Below are positions 36,422 through 48,350 of a stretch of 64,000 bases of DNA, in pieces. Where the stretch lies: the NCBI GenBank assembly GCA_037043015.1, contig CM073330.1, forward strand, positions 14,774,512 to 14,838,511, written 5' to 3'. Made by a program: the position numbers and the translations under genes. Position 1 is the stretch's first letter, and every line of letters starts with the position of its first letter. The notes below the pieces were generated by a model, which was not told the DNA's origin, ran no database searches, and saw only the letters and a program-made list of their open reading frames with translations. This stretch comes from Bryum argenteum. Its lineage: Eukaryota > Streptophyta > Bryopsida > Bryales > Bryaceae.

Positions 36422-36814
36422 TAAGGTAGAATGCCCTTAAACCGTTCGGCCCCCCTGAAGCGCATGCTAGACTGCCTGTTAAACCGCCCATGGCCTGGAC
36501 CTTTTTGCACCCACGGCAAAAAAGAATATTTTGAAATCTGAGGGTTCATAGTGACTTGATCTGGAATCTTTTTACACGGTTTTTGCTACATGCGTGACCC
36601 ACCACAAAGGAGAGTCTACTGAGCGGTTTAAGGTCATGTACACTTTTGACTTCAAAAATTTGTGGTAAATTCATCTTTTGCTATTTAATTCTGGAAATTT
36701 TTGCATTCACTCTCCCTCTTGTTTCTCCATTGAAGAAAAATTACAAACAATACACACGATGTCCACAACCATGCTGAGTCTCTTATTTGAGCGGTTTAAG
36801 GGCATTCTACCTTA
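36422..36814. mobile_element. TA-flanked MITE nested in piggyBac
   Basis: TA borders at 36422-36423 and 36813-36814. Ends are perfect inverted repeats of at least 21 bases beginning AGGTAGAATGCCCTTAA. Shares the AGGTAGA tip with 4322-5100. No coding capacity. Confidence 0.85.
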
Positions 36815-36876
36815 GGAAAAAAAAAAAACTCATGTCAAGGAAAAATAAAAACAAGAAGTAATGTATAAAATTTTGT

Positions 36877-37352
36877 GGTTCTCAAAGTAGTAGGAAAAAA
36901 AAAAGGTCAAATAAAATTCATAGGAAATAAGCTTCAAACAAAGTTCATAAGGAAGAAAATTTTTGGGGCTACATAAAATGCAAGATATATGTCAACTAAA
37001 CAAAAATTCATGTTCTAATGTTCTCAAAGTTGTAGGAAAAAAAAAGGTCAAATAAAATTCATAGGAAATAAGCTTCAAACAAAGTTCATAAGGAAGAAAA
37101 TTTTTGGGGCTATATAAAATGCAAGATATATGTCAATTAAACAAAAATTCATGTTCTAATGTTCTCAAAGTTGTAGGGAATAAAAAGGTCAAATAAAATT
37201 GATAGGAAATAAGCTTCAAACAAAGTTCATAAGGAAGAAAATTTTTGGGGCTGCATAAAATGCAAGATATATGTCAACTAAACAAAAGTTCATGTTCTAA
37301 TGTTCTCAAAGTTGTAGGAAAAAGAAAAGTTCAAATAAAATTCATAGGAAAG
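36877..37352. repeat. 141-bp tandem repeat, about 3.4 units
   Basis: The phrase CTCAAAGT(A/T)GTAGG recurs at 36881, 37023, 37164 and 37305, spacing 141-142 bases. Units include AAGCTTCAAACAAAGTTCAT and GCAAGATATATGTCAA. The array lies just downstream of the transposase gene, within the piggyBac element. Confidence 0.92.
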
Positions 37353-37369
37353 AAGGATGTCACGCAACC

Positions 37370-40094
37370 TCAATTCCGGCGTTGACGGGCAAGTTCCGTG
37401 TGCCACCTCTCAAAACATCCCCGGTTTAGACACATCCATTTGTCACCACATTGATGACAATAGTAATGTGGTTCACATGCTTTGCAAACAACACACCGAC
37501 GCCGAATTGTTTTATATCTAGGAACACATATGGTTGGTTGTTGTGGCAACAGGGAAATATTGGTGGGTTCCGTAGCCCTCAGAGACCATCCTCCAAGTAA
37601 AGCCTCACATAGACCCTTGAATTGAATTGAAGGTGAGGCATACCCGCCGTCGCACATTCAATTTCTCAATACAAGCCAAATAATAGATATACATATTGAC
37701 CACCGTGAGATCCAAGAGGAAGTAAAATATACGGTACCACCACTTGTGGCTCCGTACTTGGCATGAATAAGATGCCCTTAGTTGATCAGAGACATCAATG
37801 CCCCGCATATGGGTTGTGTACTCCATCAAAACCGGTGAAGTTTGAATGAATTCTCTAACCGGTCCATTTCTCCGAGGCACCGTTATAACCTTTTCACAAG
37901 GAGCTTGGATGGGATTGGCATGCGTAGAGATAAGAAGCACGGACTTCTTATTTTTCCACATAACACAACATAATGTGCCCGAATCGTGCATTTTCCAAAT
38001 AGTTGTGCCTTAAGGCACATTTTTGTATGCGTTTGTGTTTTTGAGACACAATGGAAGACCGATACGGTTGGCCCTAATAGTTCCACTTGCATACATTCCT
38101 CGGGCTAATAAAGTAGTGGAAAGCCCAATACTAGTAAAATAGTTATCCATCGTCAAGCAATGTGCTAAATCCCATAGGCCATCAACTAGCCTCAAAACCA
38201 CATGGTGAGCCAATCTCGCATCCCCAATAAAATTTTGAGATTCCTCTAAAGGTGGAGGGACAATATTATTGTCTTTGCCACAATAGATTTCAAAGTTCCA
38301 AACATACTTTGAAATAGAGCACGCCAAACACCAAACTTTCAAGCCCCATTTTTGGGGCTTCTTTGGCATATATTGGCGTATCAGTGAGTAGGTCCCTTTA
38401 TAGCGAATCATCATCTCATCAATAGTTAAAAATTTGCCCAAAAACCATGCCATTTTGCATCTCTTGCGTATAGCATCAACTAGCCATCTCGTTTGACCAA
38501 TTTTATCATAAGTCGGGTCCCCTCTTGAAACCCCCTCCAAATTTGTTAGATGGAGACATCTCCTAATGTCTTGAAACCGGTTCCTAGTAAATATTTTGGA
38601 ATTATTGGACATTTGAAAAAATCATCCTCCATTCAATAGGTTCTAAAGTTTGGTTGCACTTTGAGGCCCATGAAGGCTAGAGCCATGAAGGCTTTGAGGC
38701 CGGGAATGGTCAAAGGCTCCCAATTACGACCACCCTTAGTATTTCCAAATTCCCCTAAAGGGGCGGTGGCATAGCGGTTAGTCTCTTCCACAATTCTAGC
38801 CATTATTTGTGGTGTCCAAAACAAATGAAATAATTCCATGTAAGTAGGAATAACACGGTGATTTTTTGAAGGATCTTTTCAAATTGCCGGAAAATGGAAG
38901 CGGCTTGGGATTGAATACAAAATTTGGGTTTCCCCATGTCTCCTCCCTAAAATCATGTCTTACACCATCTTGACTTTGGCCTAAACCAACATTAGTATCC
39001 TCTCCATCACTATCGGATGCACTCTTAATATTAGGTTCCACTTCACTATCATCACCACCAATGCCATCTCTCCCCACATTGTTTACCCTTCTCCTTCTAA
39101 ACAATTGTGGGGGTGGATTTTCATTACCAATACCGTAGCCCCCCTCAATACCACCATCCCCATCGTTGTCATAGTAACCTCCCTCATCTTGCAAATGCCC
39201 AATATTATTTGTATAGTCATCCATAATATTGCCAATTTGATGTGGTTGCGATACATATGCACTTGATGGTGGAGTTGGGAATGCGCTCAATATGGGCTGC
39301 CTGCTTGAACTGGCTTCAAATTACCTGCTGGAAGTTGGATAGCTGCCTCCAATAGTAATACCCGGACTGCCCGAGAGCTGACCATGATAGGCGCCGTGTT
39401 GATGCAGGACCGGCGGGGAGATGCTGGAAGCTACTTGCCCGACTCTATCGCTGCAATGGTTGGAGTCGACTCCGGCCGCGCTGGACCTCCTTCCGGGCTC
39501 GCTTAGATGCTCTCCGGTCCCGCTGGACCTCACCAGCGCCTCGCTGGACACGTCCCTGCTCGACTGAACGGCTCGTCGCTGGCGCGCTCCGCAAAGGTCG
39601 CTGCCGCCGGTGACGGACGGCCTTCCGCCTAGAGCATCGCGTTGGACCTCTCCATCGCCGAAGACTCCATCGCCTCCGAGGCGCCGTTCTTGTGCACCAG
39701 CACGTTGCTCGGGAGCATCCGTGCGTATGTTTGGTGATGAGCGGTCTCTTCGTCCGTAGCTGCGAGCCTGCAACAACACTTCCGGCGGCCATAAGATTTG
39801 CTCGAGACCTCCTCGCTCGGTGTCACTATCAATACCGTATCCCCGATCTAGAAACTCATTGCATGATTCGTAGCCTGCTACCTGTTCTTCTAGCGAAGTC
39901 ATGTACTCTTTGTCGAAAAGAGTGTCAATGTCAGGGAAGTGTATGATGGGAACTCCAGGTCCAAGATCAGGAAGTTCATGACATGGTGGTGTGATTTCTT
40001 CGTCTTCACTGGATGGTGGTGTTGGTGAAGCCGTGCTTGGCTCCTCGAACTGTAATCTTGCACTCCTCCTCACGGGTATTCCGTCCTACTCCAT
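37370..40094 (-). pseudogene. piggyBac transposase (PGBD type), decayed
   Basis: Read from 40094 toward 37370. An N-terminal Pro/acidic extension (about 40094-38900) leads to the DDE core. The three catalytic aspartates are present, in TIDEMMIRYKG (near 38418), TMDNYFTSIGL and RGIDVSDQLRASYS. YMPKKPQKWGLKVW and GTTIWKMHDSG are family landmarks. A C-terminal Cys/His domain carries CVVCKACEPHYYCHQCGDKW and CFERWH. Lesions: TAG at 40086-40088 if this ATG is used, TAA at 39321-39323, frameshift near 38860, TGA at 38633-38635 in place of a likely Trp, frameshift near 38618, TAA at 38010-38012, and frameshift near 37630. It cannot make an intact protein. Start uncertain. Confidence 0.85.
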
Positions 40095-40149
40095 CTGCAT
40101 GGAAGTTGATAAGTTAGGTAAGGGATCCTAGTTTGCATTTTCATGAGTT

Positions 40150-40965
40150 TTAGAATCTAGGTGACATAATCATGAGTTTGAGATCACGTGTTTTGCCCTC
40201 TTGCATGGTCTTCGACGTGCTGGCATTGTCTGGAAAGCTAGATCTGATAATAGCAAGAAATTCCGGTTCAAATACTTGTTGCTCCACCCAACCTAGTATA
40301 TGTGCGGCTTGCCTATAGAAGTGGTGTCTAAAATTGTTAGCTTCTGGTAACTTAGGCCATGCACGCGACTTTTTGCGAACAGGAAGACTGCGAAGATACA
40401 ATGGATCAAGTAACAACAAAAGCTTCTGGATTTGATCTTGTCGCAGGTGTTTTTGCATTGCCCACGATTGTAGCCGCACAGCAGGACTTGCTTCCTGAAG
40501 ATGAGCCGATACTGATTTTGAATCCACTGGAACAGTGCTGTCGGAGGAAGCTCCTGGGATGCGGCGATACTGCTGAGGCTGCTCGGTAACTGGAGCCAAC
40601 TCTCGTCCCTGCAGAAACCGGGTTGCCGTTGTTGCCGGATCTGCTGTCTCCTCGAAGCCGGATCTACTATCTCCTGGGATGCGACGATACTGTCGAGGCG
40701 GCTCGGTAACCGTAAGCTCTCGTCCCTGCAGGAACCGGGCCTTCGATGAAGTCGGAAGTATTGTCTCCTCCGCGATGTCGGATACGGCTTCGGGGATGCG
40801 GCGATACTGCTCCAGGGATGCGGCGATACTGCTCAGGGGATGCGGCTCGGTCGCTGTAAGCTCTCCTCGTCCCTGCGTCCCTGCATGAAGCACGGACTGA
40901 TAACTGCGGAGATTCCAGATGGAGTTTCCAGATGAATTTTCAGTTTCTGCTCTACCGATCCTCAC
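40150..40965 (-). CDS. Unidentified repetitive ORF inside the piggyBac element
   Basis: About 271 codons open in one frame, GC-richer than the surrounding element. Three units of roughly 40 residues share FLQGREL..VTEP..QYRRIPG, matched at DNA level by repeats of GGGATGCGGCGATACTG on the plus strand. The second half (QKLLLLLDPLYLRSLPVRKK) has no known domain. It precedes the transposase and might be an upstream exon, a second element gene or captured host sequence. No ATG is evident at the 5' end of the frame. Confidence 0.3.
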   Translation of the reverse strand: MRIGRAETENSSGNSIWNLRSYQSVLHAGTQGRGELTATEPHPLSSIAASLEQYRRIPEAVSDIAEETILPTSSKARFLQGRELTVTEPPRQYRRIPGDSRSGFEETADPATTATRFLQGRELAPVTEQPQQYRRIPGASSDSTVPVDSKSVSAHLQEASPAVRLQSWAMQKHLRQDQIQKLLLLLDPLYLRSLPVRKKSRAWPKLPEANNFRHHFYRQAAHILGWVEQQVFEPEFLAIIRSSFPDNASTSKTMQEGKTRDLKLMIMSPRF

Positions 40966-43130
40966 ACCTTTCGATCCGCCTTGCGGATGACTGCCCTCCC
41001 ACTCATGCGCAGATTCTCCCTCAACTCCGGCACTCTGAAAACTTCACTTGCTGCAATTTTTTTCGATGTAACTGCTGACGATGTTTGCATTCACGTCATG
41101 AACTGATGCATTGCCATGAAGGCCCTCTCTCAACAACGGTTTAGGATCACTAGAACTGTCCATGTTTTGGAATTCCATGATCTGTAATGGCATCAGAGTA
41201 AAGTGCAAGCATTCATGAAGTTTGTTGAAGTTGGAGCATTACTGCTGTAACAATTGAATTTCAAAATTCAAAAAAGCCCCCTTTCTGCTTGTTGAGAGCC
41301 GCCTCCTTTCAAATATTGAGGTATGACTTTGCTGTTGGTGGCTCGAATTGACTGCATTTATTGCGTTCAAAGGCTGGGTTCCATTCTGAACCTAGTGCCC
41401 AGTAAATATTCCAAGGGAGACCGAAGTCGCTGCCCCTCTCCAGAGCCTTGCACCTCATTGAATTGAAAGGCAGCCCGTCCTGCCCTTTTTGGGGTTTGAA
41501 ACTAAATTTTGCTCTAAAAAATTCACACTTTTGAGTTTGATCTTGCAAATTTTACCACACAAACTTTGTATGTTTACCCACATCCACACCAATTTATAGT
41601 CCCAAATACCAAAATAGACCCTTCATCTAGGCTGCCTAAAACAGCAAAAAGCCATTTCGGCTTTCCTGGGCAATTAGGGGTTAAAGCTATTTTGGAGAAG
41701 GTAATCCCAATTGAATTGAATTCAAAGATGCCAACTAGCAGAGCAGAGGCAAGAAAGATTATTAGTGATGTTGGATTGGACTACAGAGTGTACCATTCTT
41801 GTCCTTGTGACTTAACACTATATTATGGCCCTTTGAAAAAAGATTCGAATAGTTGCCCCAAGTGTGGTATTTCGCGTTACAGTGACAAGACACAAAGTAA
41901 GAAAGTTCTTAGGAAGGTACGCACATCAACTATTCATTATTGCATGTTATCCATTTACATTTGGAGTTTTATAGAACATGAATCATTGTATTTCTCATAG
42001 TTTTTCTCTCAGTTAGAGGGATGTAAATTTGTATAAAAAAGTGTTTATAAATTTTAATTGAATGAGGATATTCATTTGATGTGCGTAGTTAGTACATTGA
42101 ACTGTTGGGTGGAAGCATGCTAGGGTGGACCAAAAAGTGCAGCCTGTTCTAAGTAGTCTTGGTTTTTAATAGTATATTTTGTGATTTCAAAAAATGTGGT
42201 ACTTCCCAATTATCCCACACTTGCTAGCTTATTTCTGCAGCCCATCCTTGTCACCATGCATGATTTGGCATCGTGATAACAGAAGTCATGATGACGTCAT
42301 GAGAACTCCGGCGGATACTCCAGCTTGGAAGGCTATAAAGGAGAAATATGATGTGATGAAAGATGCAAGAATTGTGATGTTACAAATTAGTACTGATGGG
42401 ATTAATCCAGCCGGAGTGAATTCTGCAAGTCATTCTATATGGCCCATAACATGTACGTTACTTAATCTGAATCCTAAACTTGCTATGCATAAAGGACACA
42501 TACTTCTAACCACTATCGTACGAGGTTTGTCATCAGACTTCAACCACTAAGTCCATGCTAGTTACATTACTGTAACATCTCAATTCTTATGATTGAATTT
42601 GAAGCCTCTAAACGTAGTGATTATGGCAACGTACCTTCAACAACCCCTTGGTTAGTACCATATGTAATTGTTGTGTTAATGGAAGAAACTAGGGGAATGT
42701 ATGGTTCCTGTATTGTATGTCAATAATAATATGTTGCACATATGTGTATCTGTCTACTTCACTCTGTATTCAACTGATCTCTAAAAACCTTCCTGTGCAG
42801 GAAAGAAAAAGGTTAAAAGTTTCAACACTTACCTCGAGCCCCTAGTGGACGAGTTGCTGAGACTGTGGGTGGATGGGGTAGAGGCATATGATGCAAATAC
42901 AACTGAAACATTCAAACTTCATGCTATGATGTTGTGGTCATTACATGACTTTCCAGGTTATGGTGTATTCTCGTCATTACAGGCTCAAGGACTAAAGGCA
43001 TGCCCGCCATGTGGCCCTAACGTCATAGAATCAAGGAATTGTATGTTTCTTAAGAAAGTCGTTTATTTTGGGCACAGAAAATACCTTTCCTTGAGACACA
43101 AGTATCGAGCTACCAAAAACCGAAACAAGT

Positions 43131-43398
43131 TTAACCCCTAAAGATCCAAGAAAGCCGAAATGGCTTTTTGGGGTTTCCGCAGGGAAAAAAGTCAGCCAAC
43201 TTTGACCATTATAATCTCAAAATCAGAAAACAATTAACGGTTCAAATTTGACATATGAGTATAGGGTCAAGTTCACTTCAAGATCCTATGGTTGGATCTT
43301 CTAATTACTGCTTAGATTGAGTTTTTTCGGGCCTGAAGTAGAAGAGGGTCTTTTGTGATAATTTAGACAATTTTGTATCAAGGATCTTTAGGGGTTAA
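43131..43398. mobile_element. 268-bp piggyBac MITE inside tnp2
   Basis: TTAA at 43131-43134 and 43395-43398, perfect inverted ends CCCCTAAAGATCC (13 bases). The interior shares the CAACYGT..GGATCTT-type subterminal words of the 6.3-kb element. Removing it with one TTAA gives AAGTTTAATGGTGCC (KFNGAS), restoring the tnp2 frame. Confidence 0.92.
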
Positions 43399-46300
43399 TG
43401 GTGCCTCTTATAGTAAAGTTCCTAAGCCAGTGAATACAAATGGAGCGTTTTGGCAGAAACAGTGGAGGAAAGTTCAAAAAAAGACAATTGAGCTCAGAGA
43501 CTCAGGAATGAAGGACAAGTCAATTTTGTTCCGTCTTTCCTATTACAATTTACAAGGTGCGTACTGAGGACTTTCATTTATTTTTTTTTTAATTTTTGGT
43601 TTACCTTGATCATTGCCATACTAGGACACATACACGATAATTTACAAAATCTATGTAATGGATCATGAACATAGCCATGTGGAACAAAGTAGGTATTTTA
43701 GTAGTACATATAAGAAGTTGCTCTCAGTTGATTGGAAGTTCATAACCCTTTTAGCTTGGAATATAATATTTTATGGTAAGGAAGAAGTACAGTCATATTT
43801 CATATTTTTGGTATGTGACATGTATGGATATTTTGAGATACAAATATCATGGTTATTTCATTCATTGAAAGTAAAGAAGAAGTGTATTGTAAGTTTAGGA
43901 ATAAGTATTGTATATCGGTAATGTATTTTAAGCTTTTGATATGATCAAAATTCTTATATAATATGTAGGCGTCCATGTATTGATCAATTAAAGGTAGTGT
44001 AGGAGAAAGTGGACACAGATGAAGCATTCACAGGTTTTATTATGAAGAAAAATGAAATTATAAAAGTTTGATGTTATTCGATAAAGGTCAGCCTAACATT
44101 TACTTTTTTAAAATGTTCTTCTAAATCTGTAATACATATGGAAGAGCAGTATCGTTTGTCACACGATACGTGGTGGGGAAGTGCAAAACACCTCCTAAAA
44201 ATTGAATAAGTCTACAAATCAAAATGAACCACTGCAGGAGAGAATTGTATTGTACCATGTTCATCTAAAGTATAACGAAATGTGAATAGAAGAGGGTTTT
44301 GATTCCTAAGACAACTACTGTTGATTGGGTACAGTAATTCTTAAAATTGCATGTATTGAGATTATAAAATGAGATGGGCTTGTACAGAATTTGTGATAAT
44401 AAGATTTTAATTATTGAATAAATTGAAATGTATAGTTCGTTTAGATAAATGCTTGAGCAATTTTGCACATAAAATACAAGGTTTGTTTCTCATTTCCATT
44501 CACTTTTATTTTTAGAGGGTAGTTGGTGATCAACTACTTCTTTAAGTTCTGTTCTGTATGAAACAGGAACTACTTGTCCCTCATCTACTAGATGTCGTGC
44601 ATACGGAAAAGAATGTTTGTGCATCTCTGTTAAAAACATTTTCAAATTGCAAGGGGACGAATTCAGACTCTTTGGCGTTGCGACGGTCAATGCAAAATTT
44701 CAATATCCTTCAACGCTTTCATCCAAAAGAGGATGGAATAGATGACAAGGGTGACCCAAGGTGGACATATGCACGAGCAGATTGGATTTGGACCACTCAA
44801 GAGTATGATAATATCATTCACATGATGTCAAGTACCCGAACACCATTTGGGTATGGCTCAAGCTTCCGCCACAAGTTCAGCAATCGTAACCTAGTAGGCT
44901 TCAAAACCCATGATTATCATAATTTGCTACATGATTTCCTTCCTATGACTGTAAGAGGTACTCTTACAGAAGGAATTCAAAATATCGTGTACCGATTAGC
45001 AGCTCTTTTCCACTACGTGTGCTAAAAAGAGATTAACATCTCGGATTGTACACGGATGAAGAACAAGGCGGTAGAAATTTTATGTGAGATGGAAATGCAC
45101 TTACCTATATCTATATTTGACATACAAGTTCATAATATTTTGCATATTGTAGAAGAAGTTGAACTTGCGGGTCCAGTCTCGATCCCTTGGATGTATCACA
45201 TCGAGCGGTATCTGACAGTACTAAAAGATTTTATAAGGCAACATGCCCGTCCCGAAGGTTCCATTGGAGAGTGCTACATATGTGCGGAATCGATGTTCCA
45301 TGTGAATGAGTATACGCAAAGGATACATTAAAATGCAACACGGCTCCAAAAACCACAGAAGAGGATATCCGATTTAGAGGGATTGTATTACCGAAGTCAT
45401 CAGCGCTGCGACATTTAGATCCAATATTTAGAGAACAAGCCCACAGATTTTTATTACTAAATGCTTCATGCATGGAGGATTGGAGAGAGCGATATGACTT
45501 GGAATTTGGAGTCATTATACAAAAACCTACATTCAAAGATTGGGTAGAGGCTGCTATCCAAAAAGACATGGATAACAAGAAGAGTGTCACCCAAATGGTA
45601 ATTGATATTGTCTTTGGACCGGGAGAGAAGGGCCATTTCTATAGTATGTGTTGGGAATATGAGGGCCATTTCCAAATTATGGCCAGAGATTTGACTAAGA
45701 AAACAACTTCTGACTCAGGAGTTTCAGTGGTGTATGATGTTGGGGGTATAAAAACTGAGTTTTATGGTTACATAGATACCATTGTTAAACTAAATTTTGA
45801 TAGCTTTGAAAAAATATTGTTTAAGTGTCAATTCTAGGATTCAATTATTAGACAAAGGGGCTCAAATGCTATTGTTTTAGAGGATGAATGTGGCTTTGAT
45901 AGAGTTAAAGCGGGGGAGTTTATAAGAGCGTCAACAATTGAAGATGATCCCTTCATTTTTCCAAAAGATGTTAATCAATTGCTTTATGTGGATGTTCCCC
46001 TAAATAAAGGCTGGAAATTGGCAGTGAAGGTTTTACCTAGGGCAAACCTTGTTGTATATAAGAGCCCTATAGTGGGACCTATAGCCGGGGAACAAATGCA
46101 AACCTCACCTATGCAATACAGAGCAATGGAGGGCAGTGGTCATGATGGGGGAGAAATTGGAGAATCCGCTGAAAGGATCCGGGACTTAGTGGCAGTTGAA
46201 GCGGACGATGATGTTGGCAAAGGCTTGGATGCTGCCGAGGATGGTGACGAGAGCATCAAAGTGGGGAGCAACCTAAATAGCGAGGAGTTTGAATCAGATG

Positions 46301-47491
46301 ACGAGGAGCCAGCAAAGTCATTCCCCGAGGATTCTCAAGAGTTCGAACAATTTGCAATTGCAAATGAACTAGGAGAGATAGAGAGTGATGGGGAAATGGA
46401 GAAAGAAGTATACTTTCCACGTGTGGATACCGCATTCTCCGCATCGTCCAAGGTGATGTATCCAGTTCACCCTTTACCTAATATCTTTAATGCGGGTGTA
46501 TCACTGATATTGTTATTTCAACTTGTTGTGTGGAGCAGAGGCGCAATAATCTAGGACAAGGAACTAGCGGCATTTAGAGCCATAGCTATGGAGGAGATGT
46601 TGTTGATTGGGAGGCCTGAATTGCCCGCTATGAGGGCGCTTATAAATAGAGTGACAAAAGTGAAGGCAAATCGGGGTTTGAGCAAACACATGTCGCGACC
46701 GAAAATACTGGGATGGATAGTCATCGCAATTGCCATGCCCAATGCTGGAGAACTTCAGTACGGTGGGAGGAAAATTCAATTCCAAAAGGGGGCGGAGCAA
46801 TGGTAATACGGTAATTACATTGTGCTTAGGATATTGCATACAATGGTTTTATCTTCCTCTTATTACAATGTTCTCCCTTGTTGATGAATGGTTGTACACG
46901 CAAGGAAAAGTCGTGCAAGTTTTGGTGTGCATGGGGGTAAAAATATAAGGTAAACTCCAATTACAATGCAGATCGGCAGTCACAAGTGTTGCTCATTCGA
47001 AATGGACTATTACATTCAGAAATTTAACTGCGGAACTACCAACGCCCATTGTACGATGCTATTCCTTGTTTTCACCTCTGTATTTTTCATTGTCGTTCTT
47101 AGAGCGAAGGTCACCTTTGTTCTTTGTTGAAGACCTCGTTGGATGTCCGTAGTAGCCAGGACTACACTTTGAACGAAGGCAAAGGTCGGTGGCATCATCC
47201 TCAGCAGAGTGCGCATATAGTGCGGCTTGAACTATGACCGAGGAAATGCGGTTTTCATTACTACTGATCGAAGGCACACGACGTCTATGCTTGAGCATTG
47301 TGAAGGTGAGAGGCCTCTACAATTTTGTAATTATTGATTGCTTTATCGCTTTTATACGTTTGCTCAAATCCTTCTCAATTTATAAAGCATTTATGTAATT
47401 CAAGTGCCATTTGTATGTTTAGAGTTGGTCATAATTTACAAGATTAGCAACAGACTTCTAATTTTAGAAGAATCTTGTTGTTGAAGTAAAG

Positions 47492-47938
47492 ATGAAGCTT
47501 GTTGTTATGAACAAAGGTGCTGAGTTTAAATTACAAGGTCACAAAGCTCATCAACAACACAGTCGCAGTAGCCAAATGATGAAGATGGAGGAAGGGGGGA
47601 ACGAACGGCGAGATATGTGCAGGAGGGGTAAAAGAAACTTTTCTTACATGGTGCAAGCTTTGGAAACCGAGTATCAGAATCATGGTGGGAGCAAGAGGCT
47701 AACCATGGCGGAAAGCCGTAAACGAGCGAATGGGGAGGTAGATTTTGTTCCTCAGGATGGTTTTGAAGGCAAAGAACTTCTACCGCAGATTCCAAATCTC
47801 ATTGTAGCAGAAGAAATATGGCCAAAAATCAGCGAAGGTAATCTTCTCGTTCAAAATCAGAACATGATGAAGATGCGTTTAGTGTCAAAATTTTGGTGCG
47901 CCTTTACAGATGGTACAGAACTCATGGATCAACTGTAG
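47492..47938 (+). CDS. F-box-like ORF within the CACTA element
   Basis: Encodes 148 residues from an ATG. The C-terminal third, LPQIPNLIVAEEIWPKI followed by MMKMRLVSKFWCAFTDG, resembles an F-box (LPDxLxxEIxxRLP...LRxVSKxW), the SKP1-binding helix region of SCF ubiquitin ligase subunits. The N-terminal part is basic and not recognised. The frame stops soon after the box, so substrate-binding repeats are missing. Position between tnp2 and the CACTA terminus suggests a captured host fragment or a tnpA-like gene. The match is by eye and moderate. Confidence 0.4.
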   Translation: MKLVVMNKGAEFKLQGHKAHQQHSRSSQMMKMEEGGNERRDMCRRGKRNFSYMVQALETEYQNHGGSKRLTMAESRKRANGEVDFVPQDGFEGKELLPQIPNLIVAEEIWPKISEGNLLVQNQNMMKMRLVSKFWCAFTDGTELMDQL

Positions 47939-48266
47939 ATGTCAAATTATAACAAGATTGGTCCATGGAGATATTAATACGCCCCGGGCAGGTTTCAAGT
48001 GTTTGCACGCTTATTGGATTAGGATAAGTACATAATTATGTTCCTTACTCATTGTATGCTGATTTCGTGGCTACGTTTGGATCTAGCCAATAAGGTACGA
48101 AAGTAGTCAATCCTGAACTCAATATACTAGACAGAGATTTAGTAGGACTTAGGTATGAGCAAGTAGATCGCTTATTTTGTTCAGTCATTGGTTCAATATT
48201 ATGAAATGTTGCCTTTTACATGAGTTCACGAGCTGTTACATGTTGCGAAATTGTAGTAGGCTCAAC

Positions 48267-48350
48267 GCTATGATCTAAATCTGATTGAACGTGCGCTAAG
48301 ATCTAAATCTGATTGAACGTGTGCTAAGATCTAAATCTGATTCAACATGC
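48267..48350. repeat. 28-bp tandem repeat, three units
   Basis: GATCTAAATCTGATTGAACG is repeated three times with GCTA(A/T) spacers. It lies in the noncoding 3' half of the CACTA element. Confidence 0.85.

Larger units (their letters stand above)
35363..41684 (-). mobile_element. 6.3-kb piggyBac element
   Basis: TTAA duplications at 35363-35366 and 41681-41684. Inverted ends CCCCTAAGTGCCCAAG (left) and CCCCTAATTGCCCAGG (right, complement). It carries a decayed piggyBac transposase on the minus strand, a GC-rich repetitive coding stretch upstream of it, a 141-bp tandem repeat and a nested TA-flanked MITE. Removing the insert with one TTAA joins GATGCCGTTTTT to AAAGCTATTTTGG and gives a continuous tnp2 frame (NVAMDAVFKAILEKV). 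Confidence 0.92.
34132..46554 (+). pseudogene. CACTA (En/Spm) tnp2-type transposase, broken by two TTAA insertions
   Basis: Exons or blocks: 34132-34431 (CPCRKC zinc-type part of the transposase-associated domain), 35012-35362 continuing at 41685-41916, about 42194-42524, 42801-43130 continuing at 43399-43556, and 44567-46554. Landmarks are HSCPCDLTLYYG, CPKCGISRY, WYFPIIPHL, DGINPAG, ELLRLWVDGVEAYD, ACPPCG, LLDVVHTEKNVCASL, GPVSIPWMYHIERY (DUF4218 type) and a DUF4216-like tail. A 6.3-kb piggyBac element sits at 35363-41684 and a piggyBac MITE at 43131-43398. Lesions: frameshift near 35196, stop at 45023-45025, frameshift near 45331, stop at 45835-45837, and no clear acceptor before 42194. 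The tail after about 46080 is acidic. Confidence 0.85.
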
